Translations under genes and position numbers: made by a program | Part shown: positions 25,824 through 33,565 of the stretch, piece after piece | Numbering within the stretch: position 1 is the stretch's first letter | How the letters are laid out: every line of letters begins with the position of its first letter | The notes under the pieces: model-generated | Databases searched by the model: none | What the model saw: only the letters and a program-made list of their open reading frames with translations | What the model was told of the DNA's origin: nothing | Source of the DNA: JASGDN01 sp049841275 | Lineage (GTDB): Bacteria > Chloroflexota > Chloroflexia > Thermomicrobiales > UBA6265 | Length of the DNA: 64,000 bases | Assembly (NCBI GenBank): GCA_049841275.1 | Contig: JASGDN010000038.1 | Coordinates: 1-64,000 of the forward strand | Direction of reading: 5' to 3'

Positions 25824-26740
25824 GGGCGATGCTCCCCCATGGCCATCTGGCGGGAGGGGCGGCATCGCTCGGCCAGCCAGGACGCGAACCAGCACGCCGT
25901 ATCGTCAATGCTGGCCAGCCACCATGGCAACTGGGTTGACAGTCGGACGATGCGCCAGGCGCCACGCTGCCGACAGCAGAACGCGAGCGCCAGGTCCAGA
26001 TGCGTAGCCGCACGGATGTAGTCAGCAAGATCGTTGTCGTCGCTGGTTGGCCCAGCGCGATGGATCGAGCCATCGGGCTGGGCCACGAAGATGCGGAGGT
26101 CTTCGCCGAGGATCGCGACGACGCGAACGATGCGATCGTCCACGGCGATCGCGACCTCGTCTTCCTGTTTTGCCCCATCTTCCGGATCGATGGCGGATTC
26201 CAGCCAGTGTGATGCGTTGGTGTCGAGTGCGGTGAGGCGAACCGCCTTGCCGGCAGCCTGCAATGCATGGATGCGTCGAATCCCGAGGTGCGTGGAAACG
26301 GTGGGCAGGCCGAGCCGGTGCATGGCGATTCGTGCCTCCGGACCGGGGCCGAGCGCGGCATTGACGGGTTCGGACGCTGGCTGACCGATGATCGGGCAGG
26401 CGGCTGCATGCCAGACGGCCGCAAGGGAACTGCGAATCTCGGCGATGACATACTGGCGGTCGCGCTCGTCCAGCCCATCGATCCTGGCGAGTGGGGGCAG
26501 CGCCTGGAACCAGATCCCGGCCATCTCGCCGCTCTCCCACGTTTGGGCGCGCCGCCGATCCGTCAGCCGCACCTCTGGATGAGGGTCGAAGGTGACAGAC
26601 CAGCCGATCTCAACGAGATCGGCTGGTTGCCATATCCGGACCGTATCCTCGTTGGCGGTGCCCTTCAGGGTCTCGGCAAAGGGATCGTCCGGGTGAGCGA
26701 AGACGAGGATCGGGGCGGCCGTCGTTCCTTGCGGGTCCAC
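25820..26740 (-). CDS. Degenerate ATP-grasp paralogue, putative partner subunit of the maturase
   Basis: A 306-residue protein with no strong named family. Its N-terminal part (ILVFAHPDDPFAETL, then ESGEMAGIWFQALPPLARID, DERDRQYVIAEIRSSLAAVW) resembles the pre-ATP-grasp domain of RiPP maturases. Its C-terminal half aligns with the downstream enzyme: VRVVAILGEDLRIFVA matches IRVHVIGNHCHAVAI, and LDLALAFCCRQRGAWRIVRL matches LGLVFAGIDLIQREDGEFVA. The catalytic D, E and N are replaced (FCCRQ, RLSTQ), so it should be inactive as a ligase. GTG 26740 is ten bases after the precursor stop with GAGG upstream; the longer upstream frame would overlap the precursor gene. It is coupled to the next gene by ATGA. 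A leader-peptide-binding or scaffold role is inferred. Confidence 0.75.
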   Translation of the reverse strand: MDPQGTTAAPILVFAHPDDPFAETLKGTANEDTVRIWQPADLVEIGWSVTFDPHPEVRLTDRRRAQTWESGEMAGIWFQALPPLARIDGLDERDRQYVIAEIRSSLAAVWHAAACPIIGQPASEPVNAALGPGPEARIAMHRLGLPTVSTHLGIRRIHALQAAGKAVRLTALDTNASHWLESAIDPEDGAKQEDEVAIAVDDRIVRVVAILGEDLRIFVAQPDGSIHRAGPTSDDNDLADYIRAATHLDLALAFCCRQRGAWRIVRLSTQLPWWLASIDDTACWFASWLAERCRPSRQMAMGEHRP

Positions 26741-26750
26741 GGTGCGGGCC

Positions 26751-27047
26751 TCAGGAGAAGACGAAGTCGTGGACGGGCGCATCGAGCTGCTGGGGCCCCG
26801 CCAGGTACGTGCATTGCCCGGCCCGGCGGTCGCGGACGGGGGCGCGATTGGACTTGTCGTCCTTGCCAACCTCCTTCGTCTTGTCGGCCTTGTCCGATTT
26901 CTCGTTGCAGCCGCTGAACAACAGCGGTCTTGGCAGCGTGGCGATGCAGGACGATTGCGGATCGGTGCCTGGCGTCTCGGAGAAGGCAGCGCGAAGGTCC
27001 GGGCGATGGCTGGAAGCGATGAAGAGCGTGTCGGTCGAGGGTGTCAT
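26751..27047 (-). CDS. Putative RiPP precursor peptide with Lys/Asp/Glu-rich core
   Basis: A 98-residue peptide with no recognised domain. Residues 1-47 look leader-like and include LPRPLLFSG at 38-46. Residues 48-68 form a dense charged block (NEKSDKADKTKEVGKDDKSN plus R) with exactly six Lys (50, 53, 56, 58, 62, 65) and six acids (49, 52, 55, 59, 63, 64), plus S51, T57 and S66. The tail runs RAPVRDRRAGQCTYLAGPQQ and LDAPVHDFVFS; Cys are at 34, 47 and 79. ATP-grasp maturases link acids to Lys or Ser/Thr, so this block is the natural substrate candidate. ATG 27047 follows AAAGGA. It sits between a GNAT gene and two ATP-grasp genes on one strand. Its role is inferred from context; it could instead be an unrelated small protein. 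Confidence 0.65.
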   Translation of the reverse strand: MTPSTDTLFIASSHRPDLRAAFSETPGTDPQSSCIATLPRPLLFSGCNEKSDKADKTKEVGKDDKSNRAPVRDRRAGQCTYLAGPQQLDAPVHDFVFS

Positions 27048-27060
27048 GTGAGGTCCTTTC

Positions 27061-27085
27061 CCCGGATGTGACGGACCCATCCGGG
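27061..27085 (-). terminator. Stem-loop just upstream of the precursor gene
   Basis: CCCGGATG (27061-27068) pairs perfectly with CATCCGGG (27078-27085) over a nine-base loop. It lies between the GNAT stop (27114) and the precursor start (27047). It may attenuate or process the transcript so that precursor and GNAT levels differ. Confidence 0.5.
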
Positions 27086-27113
27086 CGTGAAAACGTGGGA
27101 GGTGGCGCAGAGT

Positions 27114-27629
27114 TCAGGCATGCCGGTGGTTGCCGGAGCTCTCGATCAGGCGGTCGACGTAGGTCGTGAACGCCTTCGAGCCCTTCACATCGAGGGCGAA
27201 GATGATCGACTTCACGCCATCACCATGAAAATCCTCGATCGATCCGACTTCCCTTGCACCCGGAACCTGGTGGATGCTGCGGATCAGGGGTGATTTCTCC
27301 GGGACATCGCAGAAGATGGCGCGCTGGCCGGAATCCGCTGCGATGGCGAGGAGTTCGCGCCAGAGCATGGCGGCGACGCCTTCCTTCCGGTACTCGGGCT
27401 TCACAAACAGGAACTTCTCGTAATAGGCGCCGAACGCGACGTTGTCCTGCCATCCGATCGTCCCTACCAGGGTTTCCCCGTCGTGTGCGATGAGGAACCG
27501 GTTGGCGTTCACCATGTCGGCCACCTGGAGATAGAGCAGGTATGGTTCCGGAACGAACCACTCCTTTGGCAGGGTGTTCAGGATGACGGCGTATTCGGAC
27601 GGGAGCGCACGCGATATTTCGATGGCCAC
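27114..27629 (-). CDS. GNAT-family N-acetyltransferase
   Basis: A 171-residue acetyltransferase. The central strands and acetyl-CoA site are FLIAHDGETLVGTIGWQDN, YYEKFLFVKPEYRKEGVAAM and LWRELLAIAADSGQRAIFCD; the pyrophosphate loop reads YRKEGVAAML, a variant of R/QxxGxG/A. Acceptor unknown. It is the first gene of the minus-strand set GNAT, peptide, degenerate ATP-grasp, ATP-grasp, so acetylation of the precursor (or self-protection) is plausible but unproven. ATG 27629 is followed by MAIEISRALPSEYAVI, a normal GNAT beginning. Confidence 0.88.
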   Translation of the reverse strand: MAIEISRALPSEYAVILNTLPKEWFVPEPYLLYLQVADMVNANRFLIAHDGETLVGTIGWQDNVAFGAYYEKFLFVKPEYRKEGVAAMLWRELLAIAADSGQRAIFCDVPEKSPLIRSIHQVPGAREVGSIEDFHGDGVKSIIFALDVKGSKAFTTYVDRLIESSGNHRHA

Positions 27630-28013
27630 AGGACTGCCTCCTTGCTGGAACAGGTGGAATGCGCTGATGAAACGAGCCAGACGGGCAGGATTGGCAGACG
27701 CGGTCCCTGCGAATTCCCGTAAACGATTCGAAGCACCGGGTCATGACCTGCTGAATTCACGCTATACCTGCATGCAAGGCATCTCAATACGTAGATGTTG
27801 CGCAATTGGCATTGCGCATTGCTGTAATGGATCGAAGCACGACTACGCATCGCCACCAAGGGACTGCGTAGCGTGGATCGAGTGCTTGCGGCCAAGGGCG
27901 CATTCTGGAAGCGGGAGATGGGAGTATTCGCGAGGACGGGTGCGGCATGATAGGGTAGCGCCGTTGCAGCGTCTGTTTCATGAATGGCGCCGAGCCGCCC
28001 AGGAGCATCCCTC
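27630..28013. other. Divergent control region between the ATP-grasp cluster and the prolyl oligopeptidase gene
   Basis: A 384-bp gap with a local fall in G+C between about 27730 and 27830. It includes the perfect dyad at 27799-27818 and a nearby GCATGCAAGGCAT. AGGAG before 28014 is the peptidase ribosome-binding site. No gene is supported inside. Confidence 0.45.
27799..27818. promoter_or_regulatory. Perfect dyad TGCGCAAT-TGGC-ATTGCGCA, candidate operator
   Basis: Eight-base arms with a four-base centre lie in the A/T-richer part of the divergent region, about 170 bases from each flanking gene. It could regulate both the ATP-grasp cluster and the peptidase. Confidence 0.5.
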
Positions 28014-30074
28014 ATGACATCCACCCCCGATGCCGCCGTGACCGAAGCCCGTGCCGAGCAACCACACGACGAATTCCTCTGGCTGGAAGAGATCTACGGC
28101 GAGCAGCCGCTCGCATGGGTTGCCGAGCAGAACGCGAAGACCGCGGAGATGCTTGGTTCGGATGACTTCGACCGCATGCAGGCACGCATTCTCGAGGTTC
28201 TCGATTCGACCGATCGCATCCCGATGGTCGGCAAATATGGCGACTGGTACTACAACTTCTGGAAGGACGCCGAGCATCCGCGCGGACTCTGGCGGCGCAC
28301 CACGCCGGAGAGCTATCGCACGGCCTCCCCGGAGTGGGAGACCGTGCTCGACATCGACGCGCTGGGCAAGGCGGAGGGCATCGACTGGGTCTTCAGGGGT
28401 GCCCAGATGCTCTACCCGGACTACGACCGCGCGCTGCTCAGCCTCTCGCCGGATGGCGGCGATGCGGTGACCCTTCGCGAGTTTGACGTCGAGACGAAGA
28501 CGTTTGTCGAGGACGGGTTTGTGCTGCCGGTCGCCAAGATGTGGTGCGGCTGGATCGACCTCGATGCGATCTGGGTGTCTACGGACTTCGGGCCCGGTTC
28601 ATTGACCACGTCCAGCTATCCGCGCATCGCGAAGCGTTGGCGACGCGGTACGCCGCTGGCCGAGGCGGAGACGGTGATGGAAGTTCCCGAGTCGCACATG
28701 CTGACCGCCGTGGGTCACGATCATACGCGCGGCTACGAACGGGACATTGCGGAAGACCGGATCGAGTTCTTCACGGCCACCTATTCCCTCGTCCAGGGGG
28801 ACACGCTCGTGAAGATCGATGTCCCGCTGGATGCGAGCGTCGAGCCGCACAAGGAATGGCTGCTGGTTCGCCCACGTTCCGACTGGGAGGTGAACGGCAC
28901 GATCTGGCCCGCCGGATCGCTCCTGGTGGCGAATCTCGATGCCTGGATCGGGGGCGATCGCACGCTGGAGGCGCTCTTTACGCCGGATGCGCATACATCG
29001 CTCGAAGGGTGGTCGTGGACGAAGCACTATCTCCTGCTCACCCTCCTGCAGGATGTCGCGACCCGGATCGAGGTCCTGGACCCGGCGAACGGTTGGGCGC
29101 GCTCCGCGCTTGCGGGTGCGCCGGCGTTGCATACCGTGAGTGTTTCGCCGGTCGATGCCGACGAGAGCGACGACTACTGGATGGTCGTCTCCGGTTTCTT
29201 GACCCCATCCACGCTCCAGACCGGGACCATCGGCGGGGGTGAGCCGGAGACGGTCAAGACCTCGCCCGCCTTCTTCGACGCCAGTGGCTATCGTGTCGAG
29301 CAGCATTTTGCGACATCGCTGGATGGGACACGGGTGCCGTATTTCCAGGTCTCGAAGCAGGATCTGGTGCTGGATGGCTCCAATCCGACGTTGCTCTACG
29401 GCTACGGTGGGTTCGAGATCGCGCTGACGCCCGGCTACAACGGCGTGATCGGCCGTGCCTGGCTCGATCGCGGCGGCGTCTACGTTGTTGCGAACATCCG
29501 CGGAGGCGGCGAATACGGTCCGACCTGGCACACATCCGCCATGAAGGAGAATCGCCACCGCGCCTACGAGGACTTTGCGGCGGTGGCGAGGGACCTGATC
29601 GCGCGTGGGGTGACGAGTCCAGCGCACCTGGGCTGCGAGGGAGGCAGCAACGGCGGGCTGCTGGTCGGGAACATGCTGACGCAGTATCCCGAGCTCTTCG
29701 GGGCGATTGTCTGCGAGGTGCCGCTGCTGGACATGCGCCGTTACACGAAGCTCTCGGCCGGGTTCTCGTGGATCGCGGAGTACGGCGACCCGGATGTGCC
29801 GGAGCAATGGGCCTACGTGCAGACCTTCTCTCCCTACCACAACCTGAAGCAGGGAACGGCCTATCCGCCGGTGCTTTTCTACACGGCGACGAGCGACGAC
29901 CGCGTTGGGCCGGTGCAGGCGCGGAAGATGGCGGCGCGGATGGAGGCGATGGGCATCCCGAAAGTCTGGTTCTACGAGAACCGGGAGGGCGGTCACGGCG
30001 GTGCGGCGGACAACAAGCAGACCGCGCACATGCGTGCTGCCGCCTATGAGTTCCTGCTGAAGCACCTCTCGTAG
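28014..30074 (+). CDS. Prolyl oligopeptidase, S9A family
   Basis: A 686-residue serine peptidase with an N-terminal beta-propeller (about 60-400) and a C-terminal alpha/beta-hydrolase domain. The triad is S545 in GCEGGSNGGLL, the Asp of ATSDDRVGP (628/629) and H661 in EGGHGG. YGYGGFEIALTPGYNGVIGR and YVVANIRGGGEYGPTWH are standard S9A segments. It cleaves after proline in short peptides, in the cytoplasm (no signal peptide). ATG 28014 follows AGGAG; the upstream ATG at 27984 lacks one. It is divergent from the ATP-grasp peptide cluster and shares its control region. Since S9A enzymes process some RiPPs, a role there is possible; general peptide turnover is the default. Confidence 0.95.
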   Translation: MTSTPDAAVTEARAEQPHDEFLWLEEIYGEQPLAWVAEQNAKTAEMLGSDDFDRMQARILEVLDSTDRIPMVGKYGDWYYNFWKDAEHPRGLWRRTTPESYRTASPEWETVLDIDALGKAEGIDWVFRGAQMLYPDYDRALLSLSPDGGDAVTLREFDVETKTFVEDGFVLPVAKMWCGWIDLDAIWVSTDFGPGSLTTSSYPRIAKRWRRGTPLAEAETVMEVPESHMLTAVGHDHTRGYERDIAEDRIEFFTATYSLVQGDTLVKIDVPLDASVEPHKEWLLVRPRSDWEVNGTIWPAGSLLVANLDAWIGGDRTLEALFTPDAHTSLEGWSWTKHYLLLTLLQDVATRIEVLDPANGWARSALAGAPALHTVSVSPVDADESDDYWMVVSGFLTPSTLQTGTIGGGEPETVKTSPAFFDASGYRVEQHFATSLDGTRVPYFQVSKQDLVLDGSNPTLLYGYGGFEIALTPGYNGVIGRAWLDRGGVYVVANIRGGGEYGPTWHTSAMKENRHRAYEDFAAVARDLIARGVTSPAHLGCEGGSNGGLLVGNMLTQYPELFGAIVCEVPLLDMRRYTKLSAGFSWIAEYGDPDVPEQWAYVQTFSPYHNLKQGTAYPPVLFYTATSDDRVGPVQARKMAARMEAMGIPKVWFYENREGGHGGAADNKQTAHMRAAAYEFLLKHLS

Positions 30075-30143
30075 AGGAATGAGGACCGAGAAGTGAGAAG
30101 CGAGCGACGGGGCTCTCTCCTCCCTTCTCGGTCCTCATTCCTC
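30074..30143. terminator. Perfect 20-bp stem with 30-base loop between convergent genes
   Basis: Arms 30074-30093 and 30124-30143 are exact reverse complements (GA-rich left arm). It lies between the ends of the peptidase gene (30074) and the aldo/keto reductase gene (30147) and should terminate both. Confidence 0.8.
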
Positions 30144-30146
30144 GTG

Positions 30147-31004
30147 TCAGACGAACATCGGCTCCATGTGCCAGGTGTTGACGAGCGCGGTCATCTCCTC
30201 GTCGGTGGGGCGCGTCTCGAAGCGCTCGGCGGCGTCCAGCACCTTCGGCAGGATCGTGATGTCGCCGACCGTGTTCAGGAAGACTCCCTCCCGGCCCAAC
30301 ACCCACCAGACCGCCGTGTCGATCGCGCCCTGCTCCTGCAGCGGCTCGTACCACGTTGCGGTCGTCTGCGGACGGTCGCCCCACGGTGCGCGGGTGATCG
30401 CCTTGATCGTTTGCACGGCTATCTCCCGCTCCTGGCAGGTCGCGACGACGGTCTCCCAATCATGCGCGTATTGCGGATTTGCCATCATCGGGTAGTTGTA
30501 CGGCAGCAGGATCGAGTCGAAGCCGAAGCGGGCCAGCGATTCGCTGTGGCGCGCCGGAACCTCGGTGCCGTGCCCAGTGACGCCGATGAAGCGGACCAGG
30601 CCCTCCTCGCGTGCCTGGATCGCGGCATCCAGCGCGCCGCCCGGACCGAGCGCAGTCTCCCACTCGGCCTTGTCGACCAGGTTGTGCAGCTGGATGAGGT
30701 CGACCTGGTCGGTCCGCAAGCGCTCCAGCGAGCGGCGAATCTCATCGTAAGCGGCATCGTAGGTGCGCTCGCCGGTCTTCGTCGCGAGGAAGAAATCGGC
30801 GCGGTGCTTCGCCATCCACGGGCCGAGGCGGCGTTCGGCGTCGCCGTAGCTGGCCGCCGTGTCGATGTGGTTGATGCCATGCTCGATGACGAGCTCCATC
30901 GTGCGGTCGGCGTCGGCTTGAGAGACGGCGCTGAGCGCTGCCGCGCCGAAGATGATCCGGGTCGAGATGTGGCCAGTGCGGCCGAAGGCGAGTGTGGGGA
31001 TCAT
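30147..31004 (-). CDS. Aldo/keto reductase
   Basis: A 285-residue NADPH-dependent TIM-barrel reductase. The tetrad is D48 and Y53 (NHIDTAASYG), K76 (LATKTGER) and H107 (DLIQLHNLV). The family's usual NADPH-binding C-terminal motif is weak, and the sequence is closer to the group annotated as aldo/keto reductases with ferredoxin-like relatives (ERREIAVQTIKAITRAPWGD-like segment). Substrate unknown. ATG 31004 begins MIPTLAFGRTGH, the first beta-hairpin of the fold. It is downstream of the aminotransferase gene on the same strand, separated by a GA-rich repeat. Confidence 0.9.
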   Translation of the reverse strand: MIPTLAFGRTGHISTRIIFGAAALSAVSQADADRTMELVIEHGINHIDTAASYGDAERRLGPWMAKHRADFFLATKTGERTYDAAYDEIRRSLERLRTDQVDLIQLHNLVDKAEWETALGPGGALDAAIQAREEGLVRFIGVTGHGTEVPARHSESLARFGFDSILLPYNYPMMANPQYAHDWETVVATCQEREIAVQTIKAITRAPWGDRPQTTATWYEPLQEQGAIDTAVWWVLGREGVFLNTVGDITILPKVLDAAERFETRPTDEEMTALVNTWHMEPMFV

Positions 31005-31022
31005 GGGGGATTCCTTTTCTGG

Positions 31023-31083
31023 GAGGAGTGAGGAATGGCCTATCGGGTGATTCTCACGCATCACTCCTCGGTTCTCACTCCTC
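31023..31083. repeat. GA-rich inverted repeat between aminotransferase and aldo/keto reductase genes
   Basis: GAGGAGTGAG (31023-31032) pairs with CTCACTCCTC (31074-31083), with a second partial partner at 31061-31069. The right arm includes the aminotransferase stop codon. The motif resembles the arms at 30074-30143, so the same GA-rich unit flanks the reductase gene on both sides. Confidence 0.5.
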
Positions 31084-32274
31084 GTCCATCACGGCGAGGA
31101 CGCTCTCGGCGAGGTAGGGCACGTCGTTGATGGAGACGCCCGCGATGTTCACACGGCCGGCGTTCGTGCCGTAGATGCCGAACTCGTCGCGGAGTCGGGT
31201 CATCTGGGCGGCGCTCAGCGGGAGCACGGAGAACATGCCCTTGTGATGGCGGACCGCCTGCAGGGCTGGATCGGGCGTGCTTTCGAGGAAGGCGTCGGCC
31301 AGCGCCGTGCGCACGCCGTGGATACGGTCGCGCATGGCATTCAGCTCGTCCTCCCACTCGGCGCGCAGTTCGGGATCGGCGAGGATCTCGGCGACGATCG
31401 CCGCGCCGTGGTCTGGCGGCATGGAGTAGTTGGTCCGCGCAAGGCTCTGGAGCGTTGCGGTGATGGACGGCTTCGCATCTGCCGAGGCGCTGATGACGAT
31501 GGCGGCTCCGGTGCGCTCGCAGTAGAGGCCGAAGTTCTTCGAGCAGGAGACGGAGATGAGCAGCTCCGGCACGATCTCCACGAAGCGGTCGAGCCCTGCG
31601 ACATCCTGGCGCAGGCCATCGCCGAGACCCTGGTAGGCAAGGTCGACCAGTGGCAGGAGGCCCTTCTCGACCACGAGCTTGCCGAGCGCCTGCCAGGTGT
31701 CGATGTACAGGTCAGCGCCGGAAGGATTGTGGCAGCATCCGTGAATGAGAACAGCGTCACCTGGCTTGGCGGCCTGGAGTTGGGTGAGGATGCCTTCGCC
31801 ATCGGCGGCGCCGTCCGGCGTCAGGTAGGTGTACTTGGCGATCTTCAACCCCGCCGCCTTGAAAAGCGGCTCATGATTGCCCCAGCCGGGGTTGCTGATC
31901 CAGATCGTGGCGTCCGGATTGGCGACCTTGATGAAGTCGCCGAGCAGGCGGAGCGCGCCGGTGCCGCCGACCGACTGGATGACGGTGGCTCGCTCGATTG
32001 CATCGTGGTTGGAAAGGACGAGGTGGGGGATGAGGCGGTCGAACGCCTCGTTGCCGGAGAGGCCGCGATAGGTCTTCGACTCGCGTTCGAGGTTGATGCG
32101 CTGCTCCGCCTTGTGAACGGCCTCGAAGACCGGGGTCTCGCCGTTGCCGTCCTTGTAGACGCCGATGATGAGGTCGAGCTTGCGTTCGCGTGGGTCGGCC
32201 TTGAGCTGGGTGTTGAGGGCGAACACGGGATCGACCGGGAGCGCGGGCAGCGATTCGAGGAGCGGTTGCGGCAT
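31075..32274 (-). CDS. Class I aromatic amino-acid aminotransferase (TyrB/AspC type)
   Basis: A 399-residue PLP enzyme of subgroup I-alpha. It has KLDLIIGVYKDGNGETPVFE near 32-51, ESKTYRGLSGNEAFDRLI, NPGWGNHEP, HGCCHNPSGADL, PLVDLAYQGLGDG and the PLP lysine K246 in SVSCSKNFGLYCERTG. It would transfer amino groups between glutamate and phenylpyruvate, 4-hydroxyphenylpyruvate or oxaloacetate. This fits downstream of the chorismate mutase in the same window, though not in the same operon. ATG 32274 (MPQPLLESLPALPVDPVFAL) begins the conserved region; the longer frame adds unrelated sequence. Confidence 0.95.
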   Translation of the reverse strand: MPQPLLESLPALPVDPVFALNTQLKADPRERKLDLIIGVYKDGNGETPVFEAVHKAEQRINLERESKTYRGLSGNEAFDRLIPHLVLSNHDAIERATVIQSVGGTGALRLLGDFIKVANPDATIWISNPGWGNHEPLFKAAGLKIAKYTYLTPDGAADGEGILTQLQAAKPGDAVLIHGCCHNPSGADLYIDTWQALGKLVVEKGLLPLVDLAYQGLGDGLRQDVAGLDRFVEIVPELLISVSCSKNFGLYCERTGAAIVISASADAKPSITATLQSLARTNYSMPPDHGAAIVAEILADPELRAEWEDELNAMRDRIHGVRTALADAFLESTPDPALQAVRHHKGMFSVLPLSAAQMTRLRDEFGIYGTNAGRVNIAGVSINDVPYLAESVLAVMDEE

Positions 32275-32423
32275 GATGGAGGGTCCTTCCGGCTGGACGG
32301 CTGGGGTGTGCGGCTTCGAGCGCGACGCGATGCCCGATGCAGGGGGCATCTGCTCCGATAAGTATCGCAACCTGCGCAGGAGCACCGCAACGACGCGTCA
32401 CGGCGTCGTCCTGCGTGTCCGGC

Positions 32424-32457
32424 TATAATCCTGACTTGTTAGGTTGGTCTTATGGCA
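32424..32457 (+). promoter_or_regulatory. Promoter with iron-box-like element for the iron-type binding protein
   Basis: A perfect -10 TATAAT lies at 32424-32429. Overlapping the expected transcript start is TTAGGTTGGTCTTAT (32439-32453). I count about 12 of 19 positions matching the DtxR/IdeR consensus TTAGGTTAGGCTAACCTAA, mainly in the left half. Iron repression is inferred. No good -35 hexamer is visible. Confidence 0.45.
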
Positions 32458-32479
32458 TTTCGTGACAAAGGAACGTTTC

Positions 32480-33517
32480 ATGACGACGCGTCGATATACA
32501 CGGCGGGCGGTGGCGGCAACGGCGGGGACGGCCGTTGCGGCAGCGACAATCGGTTCGGCATTCGCGCGGCAGGCGACGCCGGGTGCAAGTCCGGCGGCCT
32601 CCCCGGTTGGCGGCGAATGGACCTACACCGATGTCATGGGCAAGACCGTGACGCTGCCGAGTGCGCCGACGCGGATTGCGGCGAATCTCGTTCCCGCCGC
32701 GGCGTTGTGGGATCTCGGGATCAAGGCGGATGCCGTGTTCGACTGGACCGCGAGCGCGCATCCCGATGGCGATCACATCGCCTGGGGCAACATCGACGCC
32801 ACCGCCGTGGTGAACGTCGGCGATGCCGATGGCAACATCCTCCCCGAAGACCTGCTGAACGTGCACCCGGACGTGATCCTTGTCTACACGTTCGACCCGA
32901 ACGATCCCTCCGGTATCTCCGGTGTGGTTCCGGACATGTGGGACACGCTCAACCAGATTGCGCCACTGGTGGTCGTGACAGACAACGCCTCGACCGAGGT
33001 CCAGCTCCAGCGGTTCGTCGACCTCGCCGTCTCCCTCGGGGCGGATGTCGATGCGCCGGCCATCGCCGGGGCGCGGGACACCTTCGGTGCCAAGGTCGAG
33101 GAAATCCGGGGCGTTCTTGCCGAGAAGGCGGACCTGTCGGTGATCTTTGCGGATGTCGATCCCGATGCTTTCTACGTTGCCGGGCCGAAGGACATCGCCG
33201 AGCTGAAATTCCTCTCCTCGCTGGGCATGGCGTTCGCCAACGCGGACTCGGCGGAGGCGGACGAGTTCTGGGAGACCCTCAGTCTCGAACAGGCGTTGAA
33301 GTATCCGGCGGACATCTTCTACAACGATGTCTACAGCACCTATCGGACACTGGAGGAGTTGCAGGCGCAGCCCGCGATCAGCGCAATGCCCGCGGTTCAG
33401 GCCGGGCAGGTCGGCGAGTGGACGCGCGACTTTCCGCTCAGCTATGAGGGCGTGACGACTTTCCTCGAAGCGATCCTGACGCCGCTCCGCGACGCGCAGC
33501 GCGTCCGTCCGGACTGA
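32480..33517 (+). CDS. Tat-exported iron/siderophore-type ABC solute-binding protein
   Basis: A 345-residue exported binding protein of the FepB/FecB (TroA) superfamily. The leader TTRRYTRRAVAATAGTAVAA ends near FARQATPGASPAASPVGGEW, the linker style typical of this lineage. The mature domain has TYTDVMGKTVTLPSAPTRIA, ALWDLGIKADAVFDW, GNILPEDLLNVHPDVILVYT and EFWETLSLEQALKYPADIFY. It would deliver ferric chelates to an ABC permease not present nearby. ATG 32480 has AAAGGA seven bases upstream. It is transcribed alone from the promoter at 32424-32457. Confidence 0.9.
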   Translation: MTTRRYTRRAVAATAGTAVAAATIGSAFARQATPGASPAASPVGGEWTYTDVMGKTVTLPSAPTRIAANLVPAAALWDLGIKADAVFDWTASAHPDGDHIAWGNIDATAVVNVGDADGNILPEDLLNVHPDVILVYTFDPNDPSGISGVVPDMWDTLNQIAPLVVVTDNASTEVQLQRFVDLAVSLGADVDAPAIAGARDTFGAKVEEIRGVLAEKADLSVIFADVDPDAFYVAGPKDIAELKFLSSLGMAFANADSAEADEFWETLSLEQALKYPADIFYNDVYSTYRTLEELQAQPAISAMPAVQAGQVGEWTRDFPLSYEGVTTFLEAILTPLRDAQRVRPD

Positions 33518-33565
33518 CCTGTACGATGGGCCAGCCGGACTGGAACGCTCATCACCAGGCGGACA

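Noticed and set aside
26741..26869. Longer N-terminus for the degenerate ATP-grasp protein
   Set aside because: It would overlap the precursor gene and adds Ser/Pro-rich residues without family resemblance; GTG 26740 has a ribosome site.
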